Shown here: positions 48,164-56,506 of the stretch, one piece after another
Layout: each line of letters opens with the position of its first letter
Position numbering within the stretch: position 1 is the first letter of the stretch
Assembly: GCA_965530755.1 (NCBI GenBank)
Contig: CBESNA010000002.1
Coordinates: 87,630 to 151,629 of the forward strand
Reading direction: 5' to 3'
Origin: SZUA-35 sp965530755
GTDB lineage: Bacteria > Actinomycetota > Acidimicrobiia > Acidimicrobiales > SZUA-35
Length of the DNA: 64,000 nucleotides
The notes under the pieces: model-generated
The model's database searches: none
What the model was told of the DNA's origin: nothing
The model's input: only the letters and a program-made list of their open reading frames with translations
Made by a program: the position numbers and the translations under genes

Positions 48164-48844
48164 ATGATCAAGTTCGAGAACGTCACCAAGAAATATCCAC
48201 AGCAGACCGATGCTGCGCTGATCTCGGCTGACGCCGACATCGCCAAAGGCGAATTCGTCTTCCTCGTCGGGCCTTCGGGTTCCGGCAAGTCGACGATGAT
48301 CAGGCTGATGAACAAATCGGAGGATCCCGACGAGGGCCGAATCTTCGTCGCAGGCAAGGACATCGGCAAGCTGTCGAGCTGGAAGGTGCCGATGCTGCGC
48401 CGCAACATCGGCGCCGTCTTCCAGGACTTCAAGCTGCTGCCGACTCGCACGGCGGCCGAGAACGTCAGCTTCGCCCTCGAGGTGATCGGTCGTCCCCGGC
48501 ACGTGATCAAGTCCCAGGTGCCTGCGATCTGCGAACTGGTCGGGCTCGGCGACAAGATGGACAAGTATCCCCATCAGCTTTCGGGCGGTGAGCAGCAACG
48601 CGTGTCGATCGCTCGAGCGTTCGTCAATCGGCCGCTGATCCTCCTGGCCGACGAGCCGACCGGAAACTTGGATCCACAGACGGCGATCGGCATCATGCGT
48701 CTTCTCGATCGCATCAACAAGACCGGAACCACCGTGGTGATGGCGACGCACGACCGCGGCATCGTCGACACGATGAAGCGCCGCGTCATCGAATTGTCCG
48801 AAGGCAAGATCGTTCGCGATCAAGCCGGCGGCGAGTACGAGTAG
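48164..48844 (+). CDS. ftsE: Cell-division ABC transporter ATPase FtsE
   Basis: A 226-residue ABC ATPase. Walker A GPSGSGKS (36-43), signature LSGGE (139-143), Walker B ILLADE (159-164). With FtsX it couples division to peptidoglycan hydrolase activation. ATG at 48164 is preferred because a GGAG lies 9 nt upstream and the longer frame to 47975 lies in prfB. The 112-bp gap from prfB has no clear promoter. Confidence 0.95.
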   Translation: MIKFENVTKKYPQQTDAALISADADIAKGEFVFLVGPSGSGKSTMIRLMNKSEDPDEGRIFVAGKDIGKLSSWKVPMLRRNIGAVFQDFKLLPTRTAAENVSFALEVIGRPRHVIKSQVPAICELVGLGDKMDKYPHQLSGGEQQRVSIARAFVNRPLILLADEPTGNLDPQTAIGIMRLLDRINKTGTTVVMATHDRGIVDTMKRRVIELSEGKIVRDQAGGEYE

Positions 48845-48853
48845 GAGCGTCCG

Positions 48854-49747
48854 ATGGCCCTTCGAGTCGATTACCTGGCGAAAGAGACCGGGAACAACCT
48901 CATCCGCAATCCCTCGCTGACGATCGCGACGATTCTCACCGTCGCGGTCTCGCTCAGCCTGCTTGGGGCATCGCTGTTGATCCGCAGTGGTGTCGACGGC
49001 CTCAACACAGGCTTCGAAGACGATGTCGAGTTCATCGTGTGGCTCGTTCCCGATGCCACACAGGAGCAGATCGACACGGTTGAACAGGCGCTCCAGGAAT
49101 CGCCGTTCATCGAGGACCAGCGGTACATCACCCGCCAGGAGACCTACGCCGAGTTCGAGGCCTACTGGGAGGACACGCCCGAGATCCTCGCTGCCGTCGA
49201 GCCCGATCAGTTACCGACCTCGTTCCGCGTCGTGCCGACCGATCCGGACATCGACGTGGTGCAGGGCTTGGCGCAGGAATACCAGGCGCTCCCCGGCGTC
49301 CAGGACGTCGACTTCGCCGGTGAGTTCATCAAACAGCTCAACAGCTTCACCAGCACGGCGTCGCGGATCATGCTCGTCGCAGCGGCAGGAGCCTTGGTGG
49401 CAAGTTCGCTCCTCATGTACAACTCGATTCGCACCGCTCTGTTCGCCCGTCGACGCGAAGTCGAAGTGATGCGTCTCGTGGGTGCATCGAACGCATTCAT
49501 CCGAATCCCGTTCATCTTCGAGGGTTTGATCCTCGGTGTGATCGGCTCGTTGTGCAGTGTGCTCGGGGTCTACGGCCTCAACCGTGTCATTTCCAACAGT
49601 GTCGAAGACATCGAGCTGCAGCTGTTCAGCAATTTCGCGCTCGACCAGTCCGAGTTGGTACCGATCGCGTTCTGGCTGCTCGTTGCCGGTGCCGTCATCG
49701 GAGCGCTCGGTTCTGGCTTCGCCGTGAATCGCTACCTCGACGCCTGA
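48854..49747 (+). CDS. ftsX: Cell-division protein FtsX
   Basis: A 297-residue membrane partner of FtsE: transmembrane helix near 20-45, an extracytoplasmic domain (~50-165), then three helices with the FtsX/MacB-like segment (RREVEVMRLVGASNAFIRIPF). The external loop should bind a cell-wall hydrolase or its activator. ATG has GGAG 6-8 nt upstream and lies 9 bp after ftsE. Confidence 0.95.
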   Translation: MALRVDYLAKETGNNLIRNPSLTIATILTVAVSLSLLGASLLIRSGVDGLNTGFEDDVEFIVWLVPDATQEQIDTVEQALQESPFIEDQRYITRQETYAEFEAYWEDTPEILAAVEPDQLPTSFRVVPTDPDIDVVQGLAQEYQALPGVQDVDFAGEFIKQLNSFTSTASRIMLVAAAGALVASSLLMYNSIRTALFARRREVEVMRLVGASNAFIRIPFIFEGLILGVIGSLCSVLGVYGLNRVISNSVEDIELQLFSNFALDQSELVPIAFWLLVAGAVIGALGSGFAVNRYLDA

Positions 49748-49765
49748 GGCCGCAAACGCCGATAG

Positions 49766-50068
49766 CTATGCGAGGGCGCGTATGGCGGCGGTGATCGATG
49801 CGGCCAACACCACGACGAGCCAGAACGGTGCACCTCGCCACACTGCGATGCCGCCGACGACCACCCCGGCGGCCCGCGCATCGATCGTGAGCTCGGTTCC
49901 CGTGCTGAACGTCTGCACGGCGACGAGCGCCGCCAGGAGGGCGGGCGGTAGCAGGGCCCCGATTGCCCTCATCTTCTGGCCGTTCATGAAGCGACCGAGG
50001 CCGAACATCCCTGCCGCCTTGAACGCGAACGACCCGGCAGCGATGGCGAGGATGGCGGTCCAGCTCAC
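49766..50068 (-). CDS. azlD: AzlD domain branched-chain amino-acid exporter subunit
   Basis: A 100-residue protein with three to four hydrophobic helices, typical of AzlD, the small subunit of an AzlCD-type branched-chain amino-acid exporter. The ATG overlaps the AzlC stop by 4 bp, so the pair is coupled. It converges on ftsX with an 18-bp gap. Confidence 0.87.
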   Translation of the reverse strand: MSWTAILAIAAGSFAFKAAGMFGLGRFMNGQKMRAIGALLPPALLAALVAVQTFSTGTELTIDARAAGVVVGGIAVWRGAPFWLVVVLAASITAAIRALA

Positions 50069-50769
50069 GATGCATCCGGTGCAGCGTCGATGTCTTCGAG
50101 GAAGGACGGTCCGGCGAGCGCGAGTGCGATGCCGGCACCGGCTGCTGCCAGCAGGATCGGTACGCCGGCACGTGCGAACGGTGTGGCCACCAGAGCAATC
50201 GTGAGGCCGCTCATCGCAGCGATACGGCCCGCTCGGTGGCGGAGGGACCCTGCGGCCAACGAAATGAACCCGGCAGGGAAGGCAGCGTCGAGACCGAGCG
50301 CATTGGGGTCACCGATCGCCTGGCCGCCGACCGCTCCGACCAGCGTCCCGAGGTTCCAGAACACGAAGACCGAGATGCCGCCCGCCCAAAAGGCTCCGGC
50401 GATGTCCGAACGGTTCGTCTGAGCTGTGCCGAGCGCCGTCGACTCGTCGATCGTGAGATGGGCGGCGACAGCTCGCTTCGCGATCGACCCCTCTATGTGG
50501 CGGCTCATCGTCATGGCATAGAAGCCGTTGCGCCCAGCGAGGAGCAGCGCAGAGCCGATGGCAGCCAACGGCGACCCACCGGCGGCGACGACGCCGACGG
50601 CAGCGAACTGCGAAGCGCCCGTGAACACGAGGAGCGACATGGCCATGGTCTGCGCCACGGAGAGGTCGGCGCTGACAGCGAGAACGCCGAATCCGAGGCC
50701 GAAAAGGCCGGTGGCGACGCCGACGATCAGGCCATCGCGGACGTAGGGCTTCCTCAGGGTGCCAGCCAC
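50065..50769 (-). CDS. azlC: AzlC family branched-chain amino-acid exporter subunit
   Basis: A 234-residue polytopic protein with the AzlC opening RDGLIVGVATGLFGLGFGVLA, then LLVFTGASQFAAVGVVAAGG and the long helical core. The frame extends to 50889, but the GTG at 50769 is preferred because a -10 hexamer (50777-50782) lies 7 nt upstream and the longer frame overlaps the ferredoxin gene. Role: export of branched-chain amino acids or analogues. Confidence 0.88.
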   Translation of the reverse strand: MAGTLRKPYVRDGLIVGVATGLFGLGFGVLAVSADLSVAQTMAMSLLVFTGASQFAAVGVVAAGGSPLAAIGSALLLAGRNGFYAMTMSRHIEGSIAKRAVAAHLTIDESTALGTAQTNRSDIAGAFWAGGISVFVFWNLGTLVGAVGGQAIGDPNALGLDAAFPAGFISLAAGSLRHRAGRIAAMSGLTIALVATPFARAGVPILLAAAGAGIALALAGPSFLEDIDAAPDAS

Positions 50770-50776
50770 CTGCCGA

Positions 50777-50782
50777 AGACTA
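50777..50782 (-). promoter_or_regulatory. Leaderless -10 element for azlCD
   Basis: TAGTCT on the minus strand is followed by 7 nt and the GTG at 50769, which supports that start over the longer frame. Confidence 0.5.
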
Positions 50783-50835
50783 CGGGGTGTGAAACCGGTT
50801 CCCGACCGACGTATGGCCGCGCTGATCTGACTGTG

Positions 50836-50841
50836 TAAGGA
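50836..50841 (+). promoter_or_regulatory. Leaderless -10 element for the ferredoxin-P450 pair
   Basis: TAAGGA is followed by 7 nt and the ATG at 50849. Confidence 0.5.
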
Positions 50842-50848
50842 TGACGGA

Positions 50849-51046
50849 ATGCGCATCGTTGTAGACAGTGACAAGTGTGAAGGCCACAACCGTTGCTACT
50901 CCTTGGCACCGGAGCTGGTCGACGTCGACGACTACGGGTACGCCTCGGCGATCGGCGATGGGAACGTCCCGCCGGAGCTCGAGGCCAAGGCTCGCCTGGC
51001 AGTCGACAATTGTCCCGAGTTCGCGATCACCATTGTCGAAGACTGA
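50849..51046 (+). CDS. P450-associated [3Fe-4S] ferredoxin
   Basis: A 65-residue ferredoxin with Cys10, Cys16 and Cys55 as cluster ligands; the position between the first two holds His13 (CEGHNRC), and the last Cys is in NCPE. This pattern is typical of small [3Fe-4S] or atypical [4Fe-4S] ferredoxins that pass electrons to cytochrome P450 enzymes. The P450 gene begins 3 bp downstream, so it is the likely redox partner. A ferredoxin reductase is not in the window. Confidence 0.92.
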   Translation: MRIVVDSDKCEGHNRCYSLAPELVDVDDYGYASAIGDGNVPPELEAKARLAVDNCPEFAITIVED

Positions 51047-51049
51047 TCG

Positions 51050-52297
51050 ATGACCGACGTCGACGACGCCCCGTCGCCGCCGAACACGCCGACGGTCGAG
51101 GACTGGGCGAGCGACTACGACATCTTCGACCCGGAGTACATCACCGATCCATACCCCATCTGGGCTGACCTGCGGGGCGAGTGTCCGGTGGCGCACACCG
51201 AACGATGGGGCGGCTCTTGGTTGCCCACCAAGTACGACGACGTCGTGGCCATGGCCAGAATGGTCCCCGAGCTGTCGTCCGAGGACCCGATCGTCGTTCG
51301 TCCGCCTGAATCAGCCCAGGACATCAAGCCGGGCGGGGCGTACCACACGATCAACGCACCGCCCATCAGTGCCGATCCGCCGGTCCACACGTGGTCTCGG
51401 CGACTGCTCCTGCCGGCGTTCTCGCCGAAGGCCACCGAAGGGCACGAACCGGCGACGGTCGAGCTCTGCAATCAGCTGATCGATCAGTTCATCGATCGCG
51501 GCCGGTTCGACGGTGCCGTCGAATACGCCCAGCAGATTCCGCCCCGTGTGATCGCCAATCTGATGGGTATCAACCCTGACGACGCCGGCCAGTTCGTCGA
51601 ATGGGTCCGCGGCACGCTCGAGCTCGGCTTGTCGAACCCGGCGATTCGAGAGAAGTACCGGGGAAAGATCGCCGATTTCTTCATGGCCGAGATCGCCGAC
51701 CGTCACGAGAGCCCCCGGGACGACCTGATCTCGCAGCTTCTCGAGATCGAGATCGATGGCGAGAAGATCTCGGACGAGCACGTGCAGGGAACCTGCAATC
51801 TCATGCTCGTGGCCGGCATCGACACCACGTGGAGTTCGATCGGTTCAGCCCTCTGGCATCTCGCCGGCCATCCAGACGACCGCCAGCGCCTCGTCGACGA
51901 GCCGAATCTCATCCCGACCGCAGTCGAGGAGTTTCTCCGGGCCTATTCGCCGGTCACCATGGCCCGGGTCGTCTCCGACCCCGAGGGCGTCGAGTACAAC
52001 GGCTGCCCGATGGCCTACGGCGACAAGGTGCTGATGAACTTCCCGGCTGCGAATCGCGATCCGGAGGCCTTCGAGAACCCCGACGACGTGATCATCGATC
52101 GCGAGCGCAATCGCCACGTCGCCTTCGGCGTCGGCATACATCGCTGTGCTGGGTCGAACCTGGCCCGGATGGAAATGCGGGTGGCGATCGAGCAGCTGCT
52201 CGCGCGAATCCCAGAGTTCTCACTCGAGGATCCGTCTGCGGTGACGTGGGCCGGCGGCCAGGTCCGCGGTCCGCGCATCCTTCCCATCGAGTTCTGA
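51050..52297 (+). CDS. Cytochrome P450
   Basis: A 415-residue soluble bacterial P450. The heme ligand is Cys366 in FGVGIHRCAGS; the oxygen-activating I-helix has AGIDTT at 255-260; the K-helix ExxR lies in EEFLRAYSP. It would hydroxylate a small hydrophobic compound using electrons from the adjacent ferredoxin. The substrate is unknown. ATG lies 3 bp after the ferredoxin stop. Confidence 0.94.
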   Translation: MTDVDDAPSPPNTPTVEDWASDYDIFDPEYITDPYPIWADLRGECPVAHTERWGGSWLPTKYDDVVAMARMVPELSSEDPIVVRPPESAQDIKPGGAYHTINAPPISADPPVHTWSRRLLLPAFSPKATEGHEPATVELCNQLIDQFIDRGRFDGAVEYAQQIPPRVIANLMGINPDDAGQFVEWVRGTLELGLSNPAIREKYRGKIADFFMAEIADRHESPRDDLISQLLEIEIDGEKISDEHVQGTCNLMLVAGIDTTWSSIGSALWHLAGHPDDRQRLVDEPNLIPTAVEEFLRAYSPVTMARVVSDPEGVEYNGCPMAYGDKVLMNFPAANRDPEAFENPDDVIIDRERNRHVAFGVGIHRCAGSNLARMEMRVAIEQLLARIPEFSLEDPSAVTWAGGQVRGPRILPIEF

Positions 52298-52363
52298 TCG
52301 AGGCCACGGCTCTGCCCGCAGGGCGCCGCGACGAACGTCCCGGTCGAAGCATGTCCCGTGATC

Positions 52364-52369
52364 TAGGTT
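52364..52369 (+). promoter_or_regulatory. Leaderless -10 element for the glutamate-synthase-like gene
   Basis: TAGGTT is followed by 6 nt and the GTG at 52376. Confidence 0.55.
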
Positions 52370-52375
52370 GTCGTC

Positions 52376-53890
52376 GTGCTCTGGTGGATCATCCTCGCTG
52401 TTGTCGTTGTCTGGTTGGTCTGGTTGGCGATCATCGACGTGATCCAGACCAAACACTCGGTGCGCCGCAACTATCCCATCATCGGGCGGTTGCGGTATCT
52501 CTTGGAGCGCATCGGGCCGGAGCTTCGCCAGTACATCGTCACCGACAACGACGAGGAGCGGCCGTTCAGTCGTGACCAACGCCGCTGGGTCTATGCAACG
52601 GCGAAGTCCGAGAATCCGTACTTCGGTTTCGGCACAGACGCGAAGTTCGACGATCCCCAGTACCCGCTGATCAGACACGCGGCGTTTCCCCACCGGGGCG
52701 AGGAGCCGGCGGGTGCGGCCATTCCTTGCGCCAAGGTCCTCGGCGAGTGGCGAGGGCGCGAGCACGCGTTCCGCCCCGAGTCCATCGTCGGCATCTCGGC
52801 GATGAGTTTCGGATCGTTGTCCGGTGCAGCGATCCAGGCACTGAATCGCGGGGCGCAGTTGTCCGGTGCACTCCACAACACGGGCGAGGGCGGCATCAGC
52901 ACGCATCACTGCCACGGCGGTCAGCTCATCCTGCAGCTCGGTACCGGCTACTTCGGCGCCCGTGGTCCAGACGGTCGGTTCTCGCTCGACACCCTCGTTG
53001 GCTCCCTCGGCCCGGCTCCGGTTCGGGCGATCGAAATCAAGCTCAGCCAGGGGGCCAAACCCGGCATGGGCGGCGTACTCCCGGCGGCCAAGGTGACCGA
53101 GGAGATCGCAGCGGCCCGGGGCGTTCCGGTTGGCATCACCGTTGCCAGCCCTTCGTCACACGCCGAGTTCGACTCGGTGCCGTCGATGGTCGACTTCATC
53201 GAACGCATCGCCGACGCCACCGGCCTGCCCGTGGGGATCAAGTCGGCAGTGGGGGAGCGAGCCTTCTGGGCCGAACTGGCCGACCACATGGCCTCGACTC
53301 GACGCGGACCCGATTTCATCACGATCGACGGAGGGGAGGGCGGTACAGGCGCAGCTCCGCTCGTCTTCAGCGACCACGTCAGTCTCCCGTTCCGGAACGG
53401 CTTTGCCGAGGTGTATTCGACGTTCGCCTCACGCGACATGCACGATCACGTGGTCTGGGTCGGGGCCGGGAAGCTCGGCTTTCCCGGCGAAGCGCTCCTG
53501 GCCATGACGCTGGGGGCCGACATGATCAATGTTGCCCGTGAAGCGATGCTGGCTGCGGGGTGCATCCAGGCGCAGCGGTGCCACACCGGTCACTGCCCAA
53601 CGGGTGTGGCCACCCAGGTGAAACGTCTCGAACGTGGTCTCGACCCGACCGACAAATCGGTCAGGGTGGCCAACTACATCATTGGGCTCCGCCACGATCT
53701 ACTTCGACTCTCCTACGCATGCGGGGTGCCTCATCCGTCGATGGTGCGGGGTGAATCTGTCGAGCTGCTGCTCGAGGGTGACCGGTGTGAGAACGTCTGG
53801 GATCGATTCGATTACCGGCCGGAATGGCACGTGTCGTCGTCGACCGACACGATCGCAGGTCTGCAGGTCGCGCTGGCCGGTCTCAGTTGA
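52376..53890 (+). CDS. Membrane-anchored FMN-binding glutamate-synthase-family protein
   Basis: A 504-residue protein. Residues 2-22 are a Trp-rich hydrophobic anchor. The rest matches the FMN-binding central domain of glutamate synthase: AMSFGSLSGAAIQALNRGA, GEGGISTHHCHGG, GAKPGMGGVLP, and a Cys cluster CIQAQRCHTGHCPTG that likely holds a [3Fe-4S] centre. It lacks the glutaminase domain of GltB, so it is not a full glutamate synthase; family members are often annotated only as FMN-binding. It overlaps the convergent TauE gene end by 8 bp. Confidence 0.88.
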   Translation: MLWWIILAVVVVWLVWLAIIDVIQTKHSVRRNYPIIGRLRYLLERIGPELRQYIVTDNDEERPFSRDQRRWVYATAKSENPYFGFGTDAKFDDPQYPLIRHAAFPHRGEEPAGAAIPCAKVLGEWRGREHAFRPESIVGISAMSFGSLSGAAIQALNRGAQLSGALHNTGEGGISTHHCHGGQLILQLGTGYFGARGPDGRFSLDTLVGSLGPAPVRAIEIKLSQGAKPGMGGVLPAAKVTEEIAAARGVPVGITVASPSSHAEFDSVPSMVDFIERIADATGLPVGIKSAVGERAFWAELADHMASTRRGPDFITIDGGEGGTGAAPLVFSDHVSLPFRNGFAEVYSTFASRDMHDHVVWVGAGKLGFPGEALLAMTLGADMINVAREAMLAAGCIQAQRCHTGHCPTGVATQVKRLERGLDPTDKSVRVANYIIGLRHDLLRLSYACGVPHPSMVRGESVELLLEGDRCENVWDRFDYRPEWHVSSSTDTIAGLQVALAGLS

Positions 53891-54605
53891 TCACAAGGCG
53901 GACGATGGCGATGATCGCTCCGACTGCGCAGATCGTCAGGATGATCGGACGGAGTCGAGCGTCGACATGGGGGATCACCCAGCGGGAGCTGTAGCTGCCC
54001 AGCACCGAAAACGGTGCGAGCGCCAGCCCGGTGCGGAGATCCACACCGTCGACCTGCCCAGTCAGTGCCAGGATGCTGAGGCTCATCGGCGCCCCGAACA
54101 CCATGATCGAGGTCATCGTTGATCGCAACTGGGGCCCGGCCTCGTGCTGGAACAGAAGGGCGAGCGGCGGACCGCCGATCGACACCGCCGTGCCGAAGAC
54201 ACTCGAGACGACGCCGGCCAGCATCAGGTTGGGTGTGGTCTTGGGTACCGCCGGAGCCCAGAACGACACAGCGACGGCACCGAGCACCGTGCCACCGGCC
54301 ATGAGGCCGATGGCCCGCGGCGATGCAACCGAAAGAATGCCGACGGCGATGGCGATGCCGGGAATTCGACCGAGCGTGACGAGTGTGACGTCCCGCCATA
54401 TCGTTCCGCCCCGGTGTCGCCAGGCGAGCGAGAGGATCATGGGCAGGGCGACGATCATCGTCGTCTGAGGAAGCAGCGCCGGTTCGGTGATCACGAGCAC
54501 AGGGAACGCGACCAGCACCATCCCGAAGCCGAGCGAGCCCTGCACGACGGCACCCAGGAAAAGGGCCAGCGCCACGATGATGAACTCGAGACCGACTACA
54601 TGCAT
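53883..54605 (-). CDS. Sulfite/anion exporter, TauE/SafE family
   Basis: A 240-residue membrane protein with about eight hydrophobic helices and the TauE/SafE pattern (VQGSLGFGMVLVAFPVLV near the start and SIGGPPLALLF mid-protein). The ATG at 54605 has GGGAGG 6 nt upstream; the longer frame to 54686 covers the divergent enoyl-CoA hydratase start. The substrate is probably a sulfur oxyanion or organosulfonate. Confidence 0.88.
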   Translation of the reverse strand: MHVVGLEFIIVALALFLGAVVQGSLGFGMVLVAFPVLVITEPALLPQTTMIVALPMILSLAWRHRGGTIWRDVTLVTLGRIPGIAIAVGILSVASPRAIGLMAGGTVLGAVAVSFWAPAVPKTTPNLMLAGVVSSVFGTAVSIGGPPLALLFQHEAGPQLRSTMTSIMVFGAPMSLSILALTGQVDGVDLRTGLALAPFSVLGSYSSRWVIPHVDARLRPIILTICAVGAIIAIVRLVIN

Positions 54606-54684
54606 GTCGGCCTCCCACCGTTCGTCGCGTCGGCCGCCGACGCTAACTTGCCGATAGCCCGCTGCGTCGGTCACGCTGACCGGC

Positions 54685-55542
54685 ATGAGCTACGACGAGA
54701 TTCGCTATGAGGTCACCGACCGGGTGGCGACCATCACCCTCGACCGCCCCGATCGGTTGAACGCCTTCACCAGGAAGATGATGACTGAGCTCATCGATGC
54801 GTTCGACCAGATCGATGCGAACGACGACGTTCGGGCCGTGGTGATCACAGGCGAGGGTCGTGGGTTCTGCGCAGGTGCCGAGCTGAGCGATGCCGGTGGC
54901 GACACGTTCGATGCCGGGGCCAGGGGCCGTGACCCGCAGCGGGTCAACCGCGACGGTGGGGGACGGGTCAGCCTGCGGATCTTCGAGTCGACGAAGCCGG
55001 TCATTGCTGCAATCAATGGTGCAGCGGTCGGTGTTGGGATCACGATGACGCTGCCGATGGACATCCGGTTGGCGGCCGAGAGCGCAAAGATCGGTTTCGT
55101 CTTCGCCCGCCGGGGGATCGTTCCCGAAGCAGCCTCATCGTGGTTCCTGCCGCGACTCGTGGGGATCAGCAAGGCGACCGAGTGGTGCTACACGGGCCGG
55201 GTGATGCCGGCTGCCGAAGCGGCTGCAGGTGGGCTGGTCACCTTGGTGCCAGACGATGAACTCCTCGACCGTGCCTACGCCCTGGCCAACGAGATCGCCA
55301 CCTATGCCGCACCGGTGAGCGCAGCGCTGACTCGTCAGATGCTGTGGCGAGGCCTCACCTTCGACCACCCCATGCAAGCTCACCGCGTCGACTCCCGCGC
55401 CATCCAGGCTCTTGGCTCGATGGCGGATGCAAAGGAGGGTGTCGTGAGTTTCCTCGAGAAACGCGATCCCGAGTTCTCCCTCAAGCCCAGTGTGGACACG
55501 CCAGACGTCTTCGTCGACTGGGTCGAACCAGACTTCAGCTAG
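54685..55542 (+). CDS. Enoyl-CoA hydratase/isomerase family protein
   Basis: A 285-residue crotonase-fold enzyme. LDRPDRLNAF, GEGRGFCAGAELS (oxyanion hole) and AAINGAAVGVGITMTLPMDIRLA (second oxyanion segment) are visible; the GIVPEAASSWFLPRLVG segment is typical. It acts on a CoA thioester in fatty-acid or aromatic degradation; the specific substrate is unknown. Its 3' end overlaps the convergent neighbour by 8 bp. Confidence 0.9.
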   Translation: MSYDEIRYEVTDRVATITLDRPDRLNAFTRKMMTELIDAFDQIDANDDVRAVVITGEGRGFCAGAELSDAGGDTFDAGARGRDPQRVNRDGGGRVSLRIFESTKPVIAAINGAAVGVGITMTLPMDIRLAAESAKIGFVFARRGIVPEAASSWFLPRLVGISKATEWCYTGRVMPAAEAAAGGLVTLVPDDELLDRAYALANEIATYAAPVSAALTRQMLWRGLTFDHPMQAHRVDSRAIQALGSMADAKEGVVSFLEKRDPEFSLKPSVDTPDVFVDWVEPDFS

Positions 55543-56506
55543 CGGTGGCGAGGAGCCCGATGGCTCGGCGGTAGAAGTCGATGGCCGTGGCTCGCTGATC
55601 ATCGGCGCCGAGCAGTGCGTCGTAGCCCAGCACGGCTCCGGGGAAGGAGCTGGCATTCCAGTACTCGTCGTCGGAGACGCCGGCCCACGGGCCGACGTAG
55701 AGGTATGGCGTTGGCGACGACCCATCGCCTGGTGATGCCCCGAACGTTGCGCGCTTCCCGGCATCCTCGTTCCCGAGCTCGACGGCCGGGTCGAAGTGGC
55801 CCGGCCACAACTGGATGCGGCCGGGCTCGTCCCCCGGCGACGACAGTGCCCGCAGCTCTTCGAGCACCGATGTCGCGAATCCGAACCAGTCGCCGAGAAG
55901 GGCGCCGGTGGCAGCGTCGAGCTCCAGGGGTCGGTCGAGATCGCCCAACGCGGGGCTGTCGCCTTCGGCCGCGACGGTGTTGGGCTCGACACCGATGAAC
56001 TCCCCGGCGTGACGGAGGGACGACGGCGTGACGGCTCGTGCGCCCTCGCCGTGCTGATCCACCAAGATGTTGCCGACCATTCGAACTTGTCGATCGTTGC
56101 CGAAGAATGGGGTACCGAAGCCCCCGGCAGTGAACCGAAGCCCGAACTTGCCGTTTGCGTCGTGACGGGCCGCAGCGATGACGGAGTAGCCGAGTCGATG
56201 GAAATCCTCCCGTGCGACGGCGTAGTTGTGAGGTACCGCCTCGAGTCGTGGCCATGGGCCGAGCCAACGAGCCCGGGCGAAGACGGGGTCCACCCCGTCG
56301 ATCTGTGACCAGTTCGGTTCGACTGTGGAGAACGGCCGGACGGTCGATGCCGGATCTGCTCCATTGAGACTGGTGGGGTCATCGGCGAAGAAACTGCCCT
56401 CGAGAACGGCCGGGGGTGAAGGTTCGAGCACGCGGGCCGTCGAGCCAGTGGGAAGGAGCGTCGCTGCCTCCCGGGCAGCATGTCGGTGGCCTGTCAGATC
56501 ATTCAT
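55535..56506 (-). CDS. Conserved protein of unknown function
   Basis: A 323-residue protein. Recognisable is LWPGHFDPAVELGNEDAGKRATFGASPGD followed by PYLYVGPW, a pattern I have seen in uncharacterised actinobacterial proteins (possibly the DUF5996 group, unconfirmed). No transmembrane segment or catalytic motif is evident. The start overlaps the end of the antiporter gene by 8 bp, so the two may be co-transcribed. Confidence 0.75.
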   Translation of the reverse strand: MNDLTGHRHAAREAATLLPTGSTARVLEPSPPAVLEGSFFADDPTSLNGADPASTVRPFSTVEPNWSQIDGVDPVFARARWLGPWPRLEAVPHNYAVAREDFHRLGYSVIAAARHDANGKFGLRFTAGGFGTPFFGNDRQVRMVGNILVDQHGEGARAVTPSSLRHAGEFIGVEPNTVAAEGDSPALGDLDRPLELDAATGALLGDWFGFATSVLEELRALSSPGDEPGRIQLWPGHFDPAVELGNEDAGKRATFGASPGDGSSPTPYLYVGPWAGVSDDEYWNASSFPGAVLGYDALLGADDQRATAIDFYRRAIGLLATAS

